From Chloroflexota bacterium (GTDB taxonomy: Bacteria; Chloroflexota; Dehalococcoidia; Lucifugimonadales; Australimonadaceae), in NCBI GenBank assembly GCA_028874795.1, contig JAPPHT010000056.1:186001-250000 (forward strand): 64,000 bases of DNA, given 5' to 3'. This document shows, piece by piece, positions 43,022 to 51,751 of this stretch. The notes beneath the pieces were generated by a model, which was given only the letters and a program-made list of their open reading frames with translations, did not search any database and was not told where the DNA came from. A program made the position numbers and the translations under genes. The first letter of the stretch is position 1. Each line of letters opens with the position of its first letter.

Positions 43022-44043
43022 TCCATGCCGTAGAACCGGCGCGCGTTGAGGCCGGCGACCTTCGCACGCTGCTCCGGCGTCATGTCCTCTCGCGCGAGCA
43101 GGTGCTGGATGTTCTCGGGGAACTCGGCGTCCCAGTGCGGGAAGTCGGATGCGAACATGATGATGTCCTCGCCCAGGATGCGCATCGTCTCAGGCAGCAT
43201 CCGTTCCTCCGCCTCGCAGGAGATGAAGATGTTCCCGGACGAGAGGTATTCGCTGGGGTACTTCGTGAGCAGGGGCGAGTCCACGCGCCCGCGCAGGTGG
43301 AAGCGCTCGTCCATCCGGTCGAGCATGTACACCGTCCACCCGCAGCCGGCCTCCAGGAACGCGAGCTTGAGGTCGGGGAACTTCTCCGGGACGCCGGACA
43401 GGATGATGCTGACGAACTGCTTCATCTGCGTGAACGCGTGACCGAGCGAGTGCACCTGCGAGAGGTTGTCGAACATGAACTCGTCGAACGTGCCGTTCAT
43501 GCGTCCGCTGCCGTGGACGGCGAGCGGCACGCCGAGGCGCTGCGCCTCCTCGTAGATCACGTCGAACCGCGGCTGGCCGAAGTGGTACGGCCCCTCCGGG
43601 AGCATGCCGCCGAGCATGCCGAGCTCATCGACGGCGCGGCGAAGCTCGGCTGCGGCGGCCGGCGGGTCCTGCACGGGCAGCAGGGCGACGCCCTTGAAGC
43701 GGGAGTCCGCCTGGAGGTAGGTGTCGAACAACCAGTTGTTGTAGGCGCGCGACCGCGCTATGGCGAAGTCCGGCTCCATCAGCCAGCCCGCGCCCAGACT
43801 CCCCGTGGGAAAGAGGGCCGACGCCGCAAGCCCTCCGCGGTCCAGCGCGTCCAGCCAGACGGCGGTGTCCACCTGCCGCGTGCCGAGGCGGCCGCCGAGC
43901 GTGTTGTCGAACCCGTCGCGCGGGGAGTTCGCGCTCAGGCGCGGTCTTTCGTTGTAGGGCGCCGGCAGATAGGGGCGTATGTCCTCGTCCGAATCACGCA
44001 CGTGCCCGTCCGCGTCTATGCAGAGCGTTGCCGTTGTCGTCAT
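43018..44043 (-). CDS. Amidohydrolase-2 family protein, copy 2
   Basis: A 341-aa TIM-barrel protein. It starts with TLCIDADGHVRDSDEDI (one His of the usual HxH left), has the barrel His in VPLAVHGSGRMNG, and ends with the metal Asp segment IIMFASDFPHWDAEFPEN. A conserved GGMLPEGPYHFGQPRFD loop follows the first strands. It is grouped with ACMSD-type decarboxylases and related hydrolases. GTGA coupling to the SDR gene. It is divergent from the second TTT operon. Confidence 0.87.
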   Translation of the reverse strand: MTTTATLCIDADGHVRDSDEDIRPYLPAPYNERPRLSANSPRDGFDNTLGGRLGTRQVDTAVWLDALDRGGLAASALFPTGSLGAGWLMEPDFAIARSRAYNNWLFDTYLQADSRFKGVALLPVQDPPAAAAELRRAVDELGMLGGMLPEGPYHFGQPRFDVIYEEAQRLGVPLAVHGSGRMNGTFDEFMFDNLSQVHSLGHAFTQMKQFVSIILSGVPEKFPDLKLAFLEAGCGWTVYMLDRMDERFHLRGRVDSPLLTKYPSEYLSSGNIFISCEAEERMLPETMRILGEDIIMFASDFPHWDAEFPENIQHLLAREDMTPEQRAKVAGLNARRFYGME

Positions 44044-44119
44044 GTCCGGCCTCCTGTTGCGATCGCCGTGCGGTTGCCGCCGTTGGCAGCATAGGCTGCG
44101 GCATGAGAGACGGCAAATT

Positions 44120-44181
44120 GTGAAGACGGTTCACACACCCTTGCGCCAGACATTGACCTGAGGCGCACGCACAGGTAGAGT
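44120..44181 (+). promoter_or_regulatory. Promoter and operator candidate of the second TTT operon
   Basis: GTGAA-GACGG-TTCAC (44120-44134, perfect 5-bp arms) precedes a TTGACC (44153-44158), a 17-nt spacer and TAGAGT (44176-44181). That is a good -35/-10 pair upstream of the TctC ATG at 44262. The inverted repeat may bind a regulator. Confidence 0.5.
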
Positions 44182-44261
44182 GCCCGCAACAATCGCGGTA
44201 CAGACGATCCGCGCGCTAGGCGGTTCGTTCCCGCGTGTCTGGAAAATCGGGGAGGAGACCG

Positions 44262-45566
44262 ATGCATATCCACCGCTACCTGGCCCTCGGTGCGCTGGCG
44301 GCCATTCTCGCGCTCTTCGCGGCGTGCGGGGGCGACGACCCCGAGCCCGCGGCGCCGACGCCCACGCCCGCCGACACGATGATGGAGGCTCCGACCCCCA
44401 CGCCCGCCGACACGATGATGGAGGAGCCCACTCCCGCCCCCGGCGACACGATGATGGAAGAGCCGACCCCCACGCCCGGCGACGCGATGATGGAGGCGCC
44501 GACCCCCACGCCGGTCGTCGTGCGCCCGACCCCCACGCCCGTGCCGCCTCCCGCCGGTTTCGACGCGGAGGAGTACTTCGGCGGCAGGACCATCCGCATC
44601 ATCACCGGGACCAGCCCCGGAGGCGGCTACGACACCTTCAGCCGGATCGTCGCCGCAGCCGGCAAGAAGTACTTCCCGGACAGCACCCGGTTCATAGTCC
44701 AGAACCTCCCCGGCGCGGGACAGCTCCGCGGTCTGCGGGCGGTGCTGAGCGCAGAGCCTGACGGGCTTACGATCGGCCCGGTCCACCAGCGCTGGTGGAC
44801 GCGGCAGGCGCTCGTTGGAGACATCGAAGGGTTCGACTTCGACAGGATCCACATCCTTGGCTCACCGACGTACGCGGTCAACCCGGACGGTTTCTGCATA
44901 GACCGCAACTTCGCCTCGTCGTGGCAGGAGGTGCTGGACAAGGGCCTGACGATCAGGGTCGGGTCCGTGGGACCGGGCAACGAGCCTGCCATCGAGTTCA
45001 TGCAGGAGAACGGCGGTCCGTTCAGGCTCATCTACGGCTACGGCGGCACCTCCGAGATCATGGCCTCCTTCGACCGCGGAGAGACGGACGGGACCGACCG
45101 CTGCAGCCGGAGCACGGCGGGTCGGCTGTTCCCCGAGTGGATAGAGCAGGGACGCCTCGTCCCCATCTACTACCAGACGGCGCCGTACGACGATGAGTGG
45201 ATGGCCGAACTCGGCTACCCGGGAGTGCAGTTGCCTTCCTTCCGCGATCTGCCCGGGCTCACCTTCAACCCGGCACAGGCTGAGGCGCTCGACCTCAACC
45301 TGCTCACCGACGAGATCTCCCGTGTGTTCATCATGCCTGAGGGCATACCGGACGACGTGGCACAGTACTGGCAGTCGGTGTTCGACCAGCTGGTGGTAGA
45401 CCAGGAGTTCAGGGAGCTGACTACTATCGCCGGATACGACGAGTCCTACGGCTACGGCACCGCCGAGGACATCCTCGGCATCGTCAACCGGCTGCGCAAC
45501 GCCAGCCCGGAGACAAGGGCCGAAGCGCTCAGACTGAGCGGCGTCGACCAGCTGCAGGTGAACTAG
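44262..45566 (+). CDS. TctC-type solute-binding lipoprotein (second TTT locus)
   Basis: A 434-aa protein from ATG 44262 (GGGGAGGAGACCG upstream). The lipobox is FAAC. A linker of about 60 residues of repeated TPTPADTMMEEP units follows. The Bug-type domain starts EEYFGGRTIRIITGTSPGGG with the ligand motif, then TRFIVQNLPGAGQLRGLRAV. The sequence is clearly different from the two paralogues at 6-12 kb, so another ligand is likely. It is the first gene of the TctC-TctA-TctB operon. Confidence 0.9.
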   Translation: MHIHRYLALGALAAILALFAACGGDDPEPAAPTPTPADTMMEAPTPTPADTMMEEPTPAPGDTMMEEPTPTPGDAMMEAPTPTPVVVRPTPTPVPPPAGFDAEEYFGGRTIRIITGTSPGGGYDTFSRIVAAAGKKYFPDSTRFIVQNLPGAGQLRGLRAVLSAEPDGLTIGPVHQRWWTRQALVGDIEGFDFDRIHILGSPTYAVNPDGFCIDRNFASSWQEVLDKGLTIRVGSVGPGNEPAIEFMQENGGPFRLIYGYGGTSEIMASFDRGETDGTDRCSRSTAGRLFPEWIEQGRLVPIYYQTAPYDDEWMAELGYPGVQLPSFRDLPGLTFNPAQAEALDLNLLTDEISRVFIMPEGIPDDVAQYWQSVFDQLVVDQEFRELTTIAGYDESYGYGTAEDILGIVNRLRNASPETRAEALRLSGVDQLQVN

Positions 45567-45581
45567 GTTACGGCACGACGC

Positions 45582-45611
45582 GGCCGATGCGGGGAGACTT
45601 CCGCATCGGCC
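45582..45611 (+). terminator. Intra-operon hairpin between tctC and tctA
   Basis: An 11-bp perfect stem GGCCGATGCGG / CCGCATCGGCC with an 8-nt loop in the 89-bp gap. It mirrors the hairpin at 10411-10443 and may lower permease expression relative to the binding protein. Confidence 0.5.
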
Positions 45612-45655
45612 ACGTCACGGCTTGAAGCTGACCGGCAGAAAGGACGTCCCGCCGC

Positions 45656-47215
45656 ATGTGGGAAGCAAGCATCAGCGCGGCTGAACACCTGTTCAGCCGC
45701 GGCCCGCTCATAGCGTTCGCCATCATCACGCCCATCGCCCTGTTCAACGGCGTGATGATCGCCGGAGGCGTGCCGGTCTTCATCCTGTTGCTCAGCTTCG
45801 CGGCACAACTCGACCCCTTCATAGCACTGCCGGCCGCGGTCTTCTACGCGGCCGCGAACGACGCGACGGAGCCGATACCCTCGATCCTGATCGGCGTGCC
45901 GGGCTCCCGAGGCTCCCAGGCCACGATCATCGACGGCTACCCGATGTCGCGGCAGGGCCGCGCCGGCGAGGCGCTCGGCGCCGTATACGTCTCCTCGCTC
46001 ATCGGCGGCATCGTCGGCGCTGTGCTGCTCATGAGCGTTCTCCCCGTCGCGCGCGAGCTGCTCAAGCTCTTCGGGGCGGCGGAGTTCTTCCTCCTCACGC
46101 TCCTCGGCATCATGACGGTGGCGTTGCTCAGCTCGGGCGCCATGGTCAAGGGGTTGCTCACCGCGGCGTTCGGACTCGCCATCGCGCTCATCGGCTTCTC
46201 ACCCATCGGCGGAGTGGTCCGCGCGAACATGGGCATCGGTTACCTGTGGGACGGCCTCCCCATCGTGCCGATGCTGCTGGGGCTGTTTGCGATACCGGAG
46301 CTGGCCAACCTGGTCGTCAGCAACACCACGATAGCGACGGAGCGGCTGGACGAGGTGCTCTCCGGCTCCGGAGAGGGCGTCAAGAAGGGCATGAAGGAGG
46401 CGACGCGCCACAAGTGGCTCATCACACGCTCATCGCTCATCGGCGCCGCGGTGGGCATGATGCCGGGACTCGGCGCGGTGCCGGCACACTGGATCGCCTA
46501 CGCGCAGGCGCGCCAGACAGAGCCGGGAGCGGTCGAGTCGTTCGGCACCGGCGACATCAGAGGCGTCATCGCACCAGAGGCGTCGAACAACGCGATCGAC
46601 GGCGGAGTGCTGGTGCCAACGCTGTTCTTCTCGATACCCGGCAGCCCGAACATGGTGCTCATCCTCGCCATGCTCATCCTGGTCGGCATCCAGCCGGGCC
46701 CGCCGATGCTCAACAAGCACCTGGACCTCACCATCTCGCTCGTGTGGACGATCGTGCTCGCGAACATAATCGTGGTGCCCATCGTGCTGCGGTTCGCGCC
46801 GCTCATCGCGCGCGTGACGGTGATACCGCCGAACATCCTCTTCCCGCTGGTGATGGCAATCATCGTCATCGGCGTCTACCAGAGCTCGCAATCGGTGGGA
46901 GACCTCTGGCTGTTCGCGGCGGCGGGAGTGCTGGGCCTGTTCATGAAGGCGTACGGCTGGCCCCGGCCACCCATCGTCATCGCGATCGCGCTGGCGAACG
47001 AGACCGAGAAGTGGCTCTGGATCGCCACCAACACGTACGGCTGGGAGATGTTCACGCGCTGGCAGTTCCTCAATATCCTGGCGCTCGTCGTCATCGCAGC
47101 GGTCATCGGCCTCCGCACGCAGCAGAGCGCCTCGCGCATCCGCGCGGCTGAGGAAGCGGAGCACCCGGACGCGGCAGCGGAAGCGGAGCGCCGGGCGGGA
47201 GAGCCATCGCCATGA
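45656..47215 (+). CDS. TctA, large permease subunit of a tripartite tricarboxylate transporter
   Basis: A 519-aa membrane protein with about 12 helices. It has ILIGVPGSRGSQATIIDGYP near residue 78, GMMPGLGAVPAHWIAYAQA near residue 265, and VIAPEASNNAIDGGVLVPTL with FSIPGSPNM about residue 305-330. These are the twin PG-rich motifs of TctA. The hydrophilic C terminus (EEAEHPDAAAEAE) is short. The stop overlaps the TctB start by 4 nt. With the lipoprotein TctC it forms a secondary transporter driven by an ion gradient. Confidence 0.92.
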   Translation: MWEASISAAEHLFSRGPLIAFAIITPIALFNGVMIAGGVPVFILLLSFAAQLDPFIALPAAVFYAAANDATEPIPSILIGVPGSRGSQATIIDGYPMSRQGRAGEALGAVYVSSLIGGIVGAVLLMSVLPVARELLKLFGAAEFFLLTLLGIMTVALLSSGAMVKGLLTAAFGLAIALIGFSPIGGVVRANMGIGYLWDGLPIVPMLLGLFAIPELANLVVSNTTIATERLDEVLSGSGEGVKKGMKEATRHKWLITRSSLIGAAVGMMPGLGAVPAHWIAYAQARQTEPGAVESFGTGDIRGVIAPEASNNAIDGGVLVPTLFFSIPGSPNMVLILAMLILVGIQPGPPMLNKHLDLTISLVWTIVLANIIVVPIVLRFAPLIARVTVIPPNILFPLVMAIIVIGVYQSSQSVGDLWLFAAAGVLGLFMKAYGWPRPPIVIAIALANETEKWLWIATNTYGWEMFTRWQFLNILALVVIAAVIGLRTQQSASRIRAAEEAEHPDAAAEAERRAGEPSP

Positions 47216-47847
47216 CATCCCGCACCAACGGCACGACGGTCCCGCGCAACCGCTTCATGACCGTGGAGTTCATCGGGGAGGTGGTCCTCCTCGCCGCCGT
47301 GGGGGCGTTCTTCGTTTACATGTACCTCGACTCGGTGGACTGGGAGACCGGACCCCTGCCATGGCTTCCCTGGCGGCTCGATTGGGGCGACGGCGGATGG
47401 CTGCTGCCGCGCATCGCTATCCTGTTCGGAACGCCTTTCTGGTTCTGGCGCGCCGTCTCCCTCTTTCAGGCCGGCAAGTCCACCGAGGGCGGCCAGATCA
47501 TGGACACCGGCTTCCTGGAAACAGACGACCCTCCTGCCACCATCGCGTTGCGCTGGGTGCAACTGCTTGGCACGACGGGCGGACTGCTGATAGCCCTCTG
47601 GGTGTTCGGCTTCCACATCGCCGTGCCCGCCTACACCGTCCTCTATCTCGTCATCTTCGGCAGGATGAAGTGGTACTGGACGCTCATCCCGGCGGTGTTC
47701 TTCGAGATCATCATCGTCGGCATCTACGGCTACATCCTTCTGGCGGAATGGGGCACGCCGGTGGCCCGTGACTGGCCAGTCATCGGCTCCATCTGGGACG
47801 CAGCCGTGGATGCCTGGCACAACTACTACGCCTCCAATATCGAGTAG
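47212..47847 (+). CDS. TctB, small membrane subunit of a tripartite tricarboxylate transporter
   Basis: A 211-aa protein with four predicted membrane segments (about residues 20-40, 65-85, 115-150 and 155-175) and long hydrophilic loops, matching TctB size and layout. The ATG overlaps the TctA stop (ATGA). Sequence conservation in TctB is poor, so the call relies mainly on position and topology. Compare the fused TctA-TctB at 8325..10376. Confidence 0.85.
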   Translation: MTSRTNGTTVPRNRFMTVEFIGEVVLLAAVGAFFVYMYLDSVDWETGPLPWLPWRLDWGDGGWLLPRIAILFGTPFWFWRAVSLFQAGKSTEGGQIMDTGFLETDDPPATIALRWVQLLGTTGGLLIALWVFGFHIAVPAYTVLYLVIFGRMKWYWTLIPAVFFEIIIVGIYGYILLAEWGTPVARDWPVIGSIWDAAVDAWHNYYASNIE

Positions 47848-47877
47848 CACCCAACCGCCGCGGGGAGGACGAACAGG

Positions 47878-48192
47878 GTGAGCAAGGCACCGGAGAACCA
47901 GGCAACGAAGAAGCTCTACTCCTTCGGCATAGTCCTGCTGGGCAGCCTGATAGGCGGCGCTGCCGTGGTTGGCGTGCTCCGGGAACAGAACTTCGGGTTC
48001 TTCACGAGCGGAGAGATGGTCCACGCATGGGGACGGTTGTCCTCACTGGTCCTCGCCATCGGGATCTTCCTGTGGGGACTGCGTGAGATGAGGCAGGCGA
48101 ACGCAAGCAGCGGCGAAGTTGCCGCAGCGGTCGTCGGCGGTCTGGCAGTCGTTGCGGCGTCAGGCTACTTCCTCGAGTCCCTCATCACGTAA
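47878..48192 (+). CDS. Small membrane protein (104 aa) in the TTT operon
   Basis: GTG start at 47878 with GGGGAGGACGA upstream. Three hydrophobic segments are seen: FGIVLLGSLIGGAAVVGVL (about 16-34), SSLVLAIGIFLWGLR (about 55-70) and AAAVVGGLAVVAASGYFL (about 82-100). No known domain is recognised. It stands between TctB and the fourth Rieske gene and is probably cotranscribed; it may be an accessory membrane component. Function unknown. Confidence 0.6.
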   Translation: MSKAPENQATKKLYSFGIVLLGSLIGGAAVVGVLREQNFGFFTSGEMVHAWGRLSSLVLAIGIFLWGLREMRQANASSGEVAAAVVGGLAVVAASGYFLESLIT

Positions 48193-48201
48193 CTTGCCGC
48201 A

Positions 48202-48212
48202 GGGAGTATCAT
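48202..48212 (+). promoter_or_regulatory. Putative -10 region GGGAGTATCAT before Rieske copy 4
   Basis: Identical 11-mer to 31805-31815, 54 nt before the ATG at 48267. It could give Rieske copy 4 its own start in addition to read-through from the TTT operon. Confidence 0.3.
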
Positions 48213-48266
48213 TACCGGTAGGGTTCCACCAGACAGAACGCTGACTCACAGGAGGAGTAACACGCA

Positions 48267-49535
48267 ATGCTGTCCACCGCGAACAACGAAATGATCACCC
48301 GAGTGGGCCCGGGAACGCCGATGGGCGAAGCCATGCGGCGCTACTGGATACCCGCGCTCATGGACTTCGAACTGCCGGAGCCCGACTGCGACCCCGTGCG
48401 CGTGCGGCTCCTCGGCGAGAACCTCGTGGCCTTCCGCGACTCGAAGGGGCGCATAGGCCTCCTGCCGGACGCGTGCCCGCACCGCCGCGTGAGCCTCTAC
48501 TTCGGCAGGAACGAGGAAGAGGGCCTGCGCTGCGTCTACCACGGCTGGAAGTTCGACGTGGACGGCATCTGCGTAGACCAGCCGAACGAGCCGATGGAGA
48601 GCAACTTCCAGCACAAGGTGAAGACCCGCGCCTACAAGACCTGGGAGGGCGGCAACGTCATCTGGGCTTACATGGGCCCGTTGGACCAGGTCCCGCCTCC
48701 GCCCGCGTTCGAGTGGACGACCGTGCCGGACTCGCACCGGGGCGTCACGAAGCTCGTCCAGACCTGCAACTGGGTGCAGGCTGTCGAAGGCGGCATCGAC
48801 ACGTCCCACTCCTCTTTCCTCCACAACAACGACCTCTCCGACAAGACGCTGCTCCGCTCCCGCTCGACCGCTCCGTACCTCGAGGTCGAGCAGACCAACT
48901 ACGGCTACACCTACAGCTCAGTGCGGCCGCTCTCCAAGGATGAGGGCAACTACGTGCGCACGTACCACTACGTGCTGCCGTTCCATCAGCTCCGCGCAGG
49001 ACAGGTGGGACGCAGCGGCGAGCCGGTGCAGCCCCGGAGCTCAGGCCACTGCTGGGTGCCGATAGACGACGAGAACACGATGGTGTTCAACTGGACCTTC
49101 ACCTGGGACGAGAACCCGCTCCCCGACAAGGAGAAGCGTCTGGCGGGCACCGGGAACGAGTGGGACGTCGACATAGACCGCACCACGTTCCGCACGGTGC
49201 GCAACAAGGGGAACGACTGGCTGATCGACCGGCAGATGCAGCGCACAGAGAACTTCACCGGCATCGTCGGCGTCAACACCCAGGACCGCGCGTTGCAGGA
49301 GACGATGGGGACCATCGCCGACCGCAGCCAGGAGCACCTCGGCACCAGCGACCGCGCCATCATCGCGATGCGCAAGCTGCTGCAGGAGGCTATCCGCGTG
49401 AACGCGGACGGCGGTACGCCAAAGGGCAGCCAGGGCGAGTTCGTCGGCATCCGCGCCATTGACCGCATCCTCCCCGCCGACCAGCCGTGGTCCGTCCTCA
49501 AGCCGGACATGTACCCGGTGACAGCCGGGCGCTAG
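48267..49535 (+). CDS. Rieske non-heme iron oxygenase, large subunit, copy 4
   Basis: A 422-aa protein, the most divergent of the four. Rieske ligands are CPHRRVSLY ... RCVYHGW. The iron site is VEGGIDTSHSSFLH (D-x2-H-x4-H), with Gly where the other copies have Asn-Ser. It has an extra loop EKRLAGTGNEWDVDIDRTTF in the catalytic domain. GGAGGAG precedes the ATG. Its position right after TctC-TctA-TctB suggests it oxidises the imported acid. A hairpin terminator at 49573 follows. Confidence 0.93.
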   Translation: MLSTANNEMITRVGPGTPMGEAMRRYWIPALMDFELPEPDCDPVRVRLLGENLVAFRDSKGRIGLLPDACPHRRVSLYFGRNEEEGLRCVYHGWKFDVDGICVDQPNEPMESNFQHKVKTRAYKTWEGGNVIWAYMGPLDQVPPPPAFEWTTVPDSHRGVTKLVQTCNWVQAVEGGIDTSHSSFLHNNDLSDKTLLRSRSTAPYLEVEQTNYGYTYSSVRPLSKDEGNYVRTYHYVLPFHQLRAGQVGRSGEPVQPRSSGHCWVPIDDENTMVFNWTFTWDENPLPDKEKRLAGTGNEWDVDIDRTTFRTVRNKGNDWLIDRQMQRTENFTGIVGVNTQDRALQETMGTIADRSQEHLGTSDRAIIAMRKLLQEAIRVNADGGTPKGSQGEFVGIRAIDRILPADQPWSVLKPDMYPVTAGR

Positions 49536-49572
49536 GCAGCCGCGCCGCTGGGCGCGCACGAGAGAAACACAC

Positions 49573-49602
49573 ACGGCAGGGCTCGACGATGAGCCCTGCC
49601 GT
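49573..49602 (+). terminator. Rho-independent-type terminator after Rieske copy 4
   Basis: A 12-bp perfect stem ACGGCAGGGCTC / GAGCCCTGCCGT with a 6-nt loop, followed by ATGTTATTG. It ends the TTT-Rieske transcription unit before the VapBC pair. Confidence 0.7.
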
Positions 49603-49612
49603 ATGTTATTGT

Positions 49613-49673
49613 CCGTACAACGGGTGCCGTACAGTTCTGTACGGCAAAGGAGGTACGGCAGTGAGTGTACGGC
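49613..49673 (+). promoter_or_regulatory. Operator cluster upstream of the VapB-like antitoxin gene
   Basis: CCGTACAG-TT-CTGTACGG (49627-49644) is a perfect palindrome. Further GTACGG/CCGTAC half-sites occur at 49613-49619, 49653-49660 and at the first codons of the gene (GTGTACGG). Regularly repeated half-sites around the promoter fit autorepression by the ribbon-helix-helix antitoxin. Confidence 0.6.
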
Positions 49674-49915
49674 TCGAGGTCCGGCTGGACGAGAAGCGCC
49701 GCGCGCAACTGGAAGAGATCGCCGGGAACAGGGGCGCTTCCATCTCGGAAGTGGTACGCGCCCTCATAGACGACGCGTATGAGGAGATCATCCGGGAAGA
49801 CCGGCGCCGCGCGGTCCAGGAACTTATCACCATGAACGTCGAAGAAATGCCCGATCCGGAAGAACTGGCGCGCCAGTTGAACAACAAGTATGAACCAGCC
49901 GACTACAGGCTCTAG
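49661..49915 (+). CDS. Ribbon-helix-helix antitoxin (VapB-like)
   Basis: An 84-aa protein from GTG 49661 (AAAGGAGG upstream). The start SVRLEVRLDEKRRAQLEEIA is the RHH strand-helix, and RGASISEVVRALIDDAYEEI the second helix; the acidic tail NVEEMPDPEELARQLN blocks the toxin. It overlaps the PIN-domain gene by 26 nt. Together with the operator cluster this is a complete type II module. Confidence 0.85.
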   Translation: MSVRLEVRLDEKRRAQLEEIAGNRGASISEVVRALIDDAYEEIIREDRRRAVQELITMNVEEMPDPEELARQLNNKYEPADYRL

Positions 49916-50357
49916 CCCGGCAGGACTGCTTGACACGAACGTTTTTGTGTATGCCGCAGGCAGCGATCATCCGCTCCGTGAACCGTGTGCCCGTGTGGTG
50001 GAGTTGGTGAACGCGCACCCAGACAGGTTCTTGACTAACTCAGAGGTCTTTCAGGAGATCATCCACCGGTACCGCTCTGTACAGCGATGGGAGATGGGAA
50101 GGGAGGTCTTCAACAGGTTCGCCCGGATAATGCGAGGACGGATCGAGCCGGTATACGCACAGGACGTTCTCGACGCCGCGGTGCTGGCCGACGACCACCC
50201 CAACATCAGTTCGCGTGATCTCGTCCATGCCGCAGTCGCGCTGCGGCTCGGCGTGTCGCACATCATCTCCACGGATACGGACTTCGACCGCCTGCCGGTC
50301 GTAACCCGGCTGGCCCCGGAGCGCATCGACGAATGGGCCGTCGCCCTGTTCGCGTAG
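49890..50357 (+). CDS. PIN-domain RNase toxin (VapC-like)
   Basis: A 155-aa protein with the PIN acidic set: Asp in GLLDTNVFVYAAGSD (about residue 15), Glu in NSEVFQEIIHRY (about 52), Asp in SSRDLVHAAVALRLG (about 109) and Asp in ISTDTDFDRL (about 128). These coordinate Mg for RNA cleavage. The C terminus is slightly longer than usual VapC. It overlaps its antitoxin gene and ends 30 nt from the convergent MFS gene. Confidence 0.9.
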   Translation: MNQPTTGSSPAGLLDTNVFVYAAGSDHPLREPCARVVELVNAHPDRFLTNSEVFQEIIHRYRSVQRWEMGREVFNRFARIMRGRIEPVYAQDVLDAAVLADDHPNISSRDLVHAAVALRLGVSHIISTDTDFDRLPVVTRLAPERIDEWAVALFA

Positions 50358-50388
50358 GACTCGTGCGGGCACATGACGCCCCCCTGCC

Positions 50389-51663
50389 CTACGCCCGCTT
50401 CGTCACCGGCCTAGCGAGCGCGAACGCAACGAATGCGATCCCGAACACCCCCGCGAATATGGTGAACGACAGGTCGTAGCTGTCCGTGATGTCCTTCACC
50501 AATCCCGCGAGTATCGGTCCCACCATGCTCACGCCGGCCATGATGGGCGCGGCGAACCCTCGTATCGTGCCGAACGAGCGGCGTCCGAAGTAGTTCGCGA
50601 ACATCATCCGGCTCACGACCGTCCATACACCCAATGCGGACCCGAACGCGACGCTGAACGCCACCGCCGTCGGGAATGAACTGACTGCTATCGCCAGCAC
50701 CATCGCCGTGAAGTAGAAGAGCACCGACGCGAGCGCGAGGTAGCGCGTGTGAACGCGCTCCATCAACAGTCCCCATCCGAACACGGAGAGCGCCGCCACG
50801 GTCAGATAGATCGTCACCGCCATCGCCGCCGAGAACTGCGACAGGCCCTTGTCCTGGAGGTTCGCATTGATGTGCAGGTTCGTCGCGTTCACCGCCAGCA
50901 CCACCGACGCCTGCCCCACGATGAGGGCCCAGAGCGTTACCGTCCGCTTCGCCTCCGCCAGGCTCCATAACTCCTCGCCGGCCTCCTCCGCGGCTTCGCC
51001 GATGCGCACGTCGTGCGTGGGGCGCCTTCCGTCCGGCAGCATGCCGTAGTCCTCGGGCCTGCGGCGCATGTACGCCGCGCTCGGCAGTACGAGCGCAAGG
51101 AAGGCGAACCCCGCCAGTGCCAGCCACGCCTCCCGCCAGCCCAGCCACGCCATGATCGCCACGATCGGGAGGGGCATGAGCAACTGGCCCGTCCGTTGTC
51201 CGACGCCCAGCAGCCCGACGACACGGCCCCGTTTCTGCACGAACCACGACGCCAGCGCGACCATCGTCCCCAACTGCGCGCCCGCCGCCGCGGTGCCCCG
51301 CGCCAGACCGAAGAATCCCCAGAAGTGCCAGACCTGCGTCATCGCGGCGAGGCCCACCATGCACCCCACCAGGATCATCCCCGCCGCCACCGTCACACCG
51401 CGGGCGCCGCGTTTGTCCAGTATCCGTCCCACCCATATCGAGGAGACGCCGCCCAGTCCCGACCCCAACGCGAAGCCGATGCTGATGGACGTCGCTGACC
51501 AGCCCAGCTCGTCCCGCATGGGGACTACGAACACGCCCACGATGGGCCCCTGCATGGGGACGCTGGCTGCCGCGTTCAGCATGCTCGCGGTCATGATGGC
51601 CCAGCCGTAGTAGACGCGGGGGAACGGCCAGAACCGGGATATGCGGGGCTGCTGCGACGCCAT
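50389..51663 (-). CDS. MFS transporter (monocarboxylate-porter-like)
   Basis: A 424-aa protein from ATG 51663; the track start at 51807 would add a non-hydrophobic stretch and overlap the divergent gene region. It has 12 predicted helices, VGRILDKRGARGVTVAAGMI as the loop 2-3 motif and a hydrophilic middle loop. The N-terminal helix with ASVPMQGPIVGVFVVPM recalls oxalate/monocarboxylate-type MFS. It stands alone, divergent from the acyl-CoA dehydrogenase operon. The substrate is likely an organic acid. Confidence 0.87.
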   Translation of the reverse strand: MASQQPRISRFWPFPRVYYGWAIMTASMLNAAASVPMQGPIVGVFVVPMRDELGWSATSISIGFALGSGLGGVSSIWVGRILDKRGARGVTVAAGMILVGCMVGLAAMTQVWHFWGFFGLARGTAAAGAQLGTMVALASWFVQKRGRVVGLLGVGQRTGQLLMPLPIVAIMAWLGWREAWLALAGFAFLALVLPSAAYMRRRPEDYGMLPDGRRPTHDVRIGEAAEEAGEELWSLAEAKRTVTLWALIVGQASVVLAVNATNLHINANLQDKGLSQFSAAMAVTIYLTVAALSVFGWGLLMERVHTRYLALASVLFYFTAMVLAIAVSSFPTAVAFSVAFGSALGVWTVVSRMMFANYFGRRSFGTIRGFAAPIMAGVSMVGPILAGLVKDITDSYDLSFTIFAGVFGIAFVAFALARPVTKRA

Positions 51664-51714
51664 GGGAATGCACGCAACCCTATCACCCGCGCGCGGCCCG
51701 CGCCTGCAAACGGC

Positions 51715-51720
51715 TATACT
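51715..51720 (+). promoter_or_regulatory. Putative -10 box (TATACT) of the acyl-CoA dehydrogenase operon
   Basis: TATACT lies 31 nt before the ATG at 51752, in the gap to the divergent MFS gene. The same hexamer precedes the RCC1-repeat gene and the 56.6-kb gene pair. Confidence 0.35.
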
Positions 51721-51751
51721 CCCCACGCTCACCCTCCACCCCGAGGCGCCC

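Noticed and set aside
44375-44535. Short tandem repeats in TctC considered as CRISPR or microsatellite array
   Set aside because: They encode the Pro/Thr/Met linker and are in frame.
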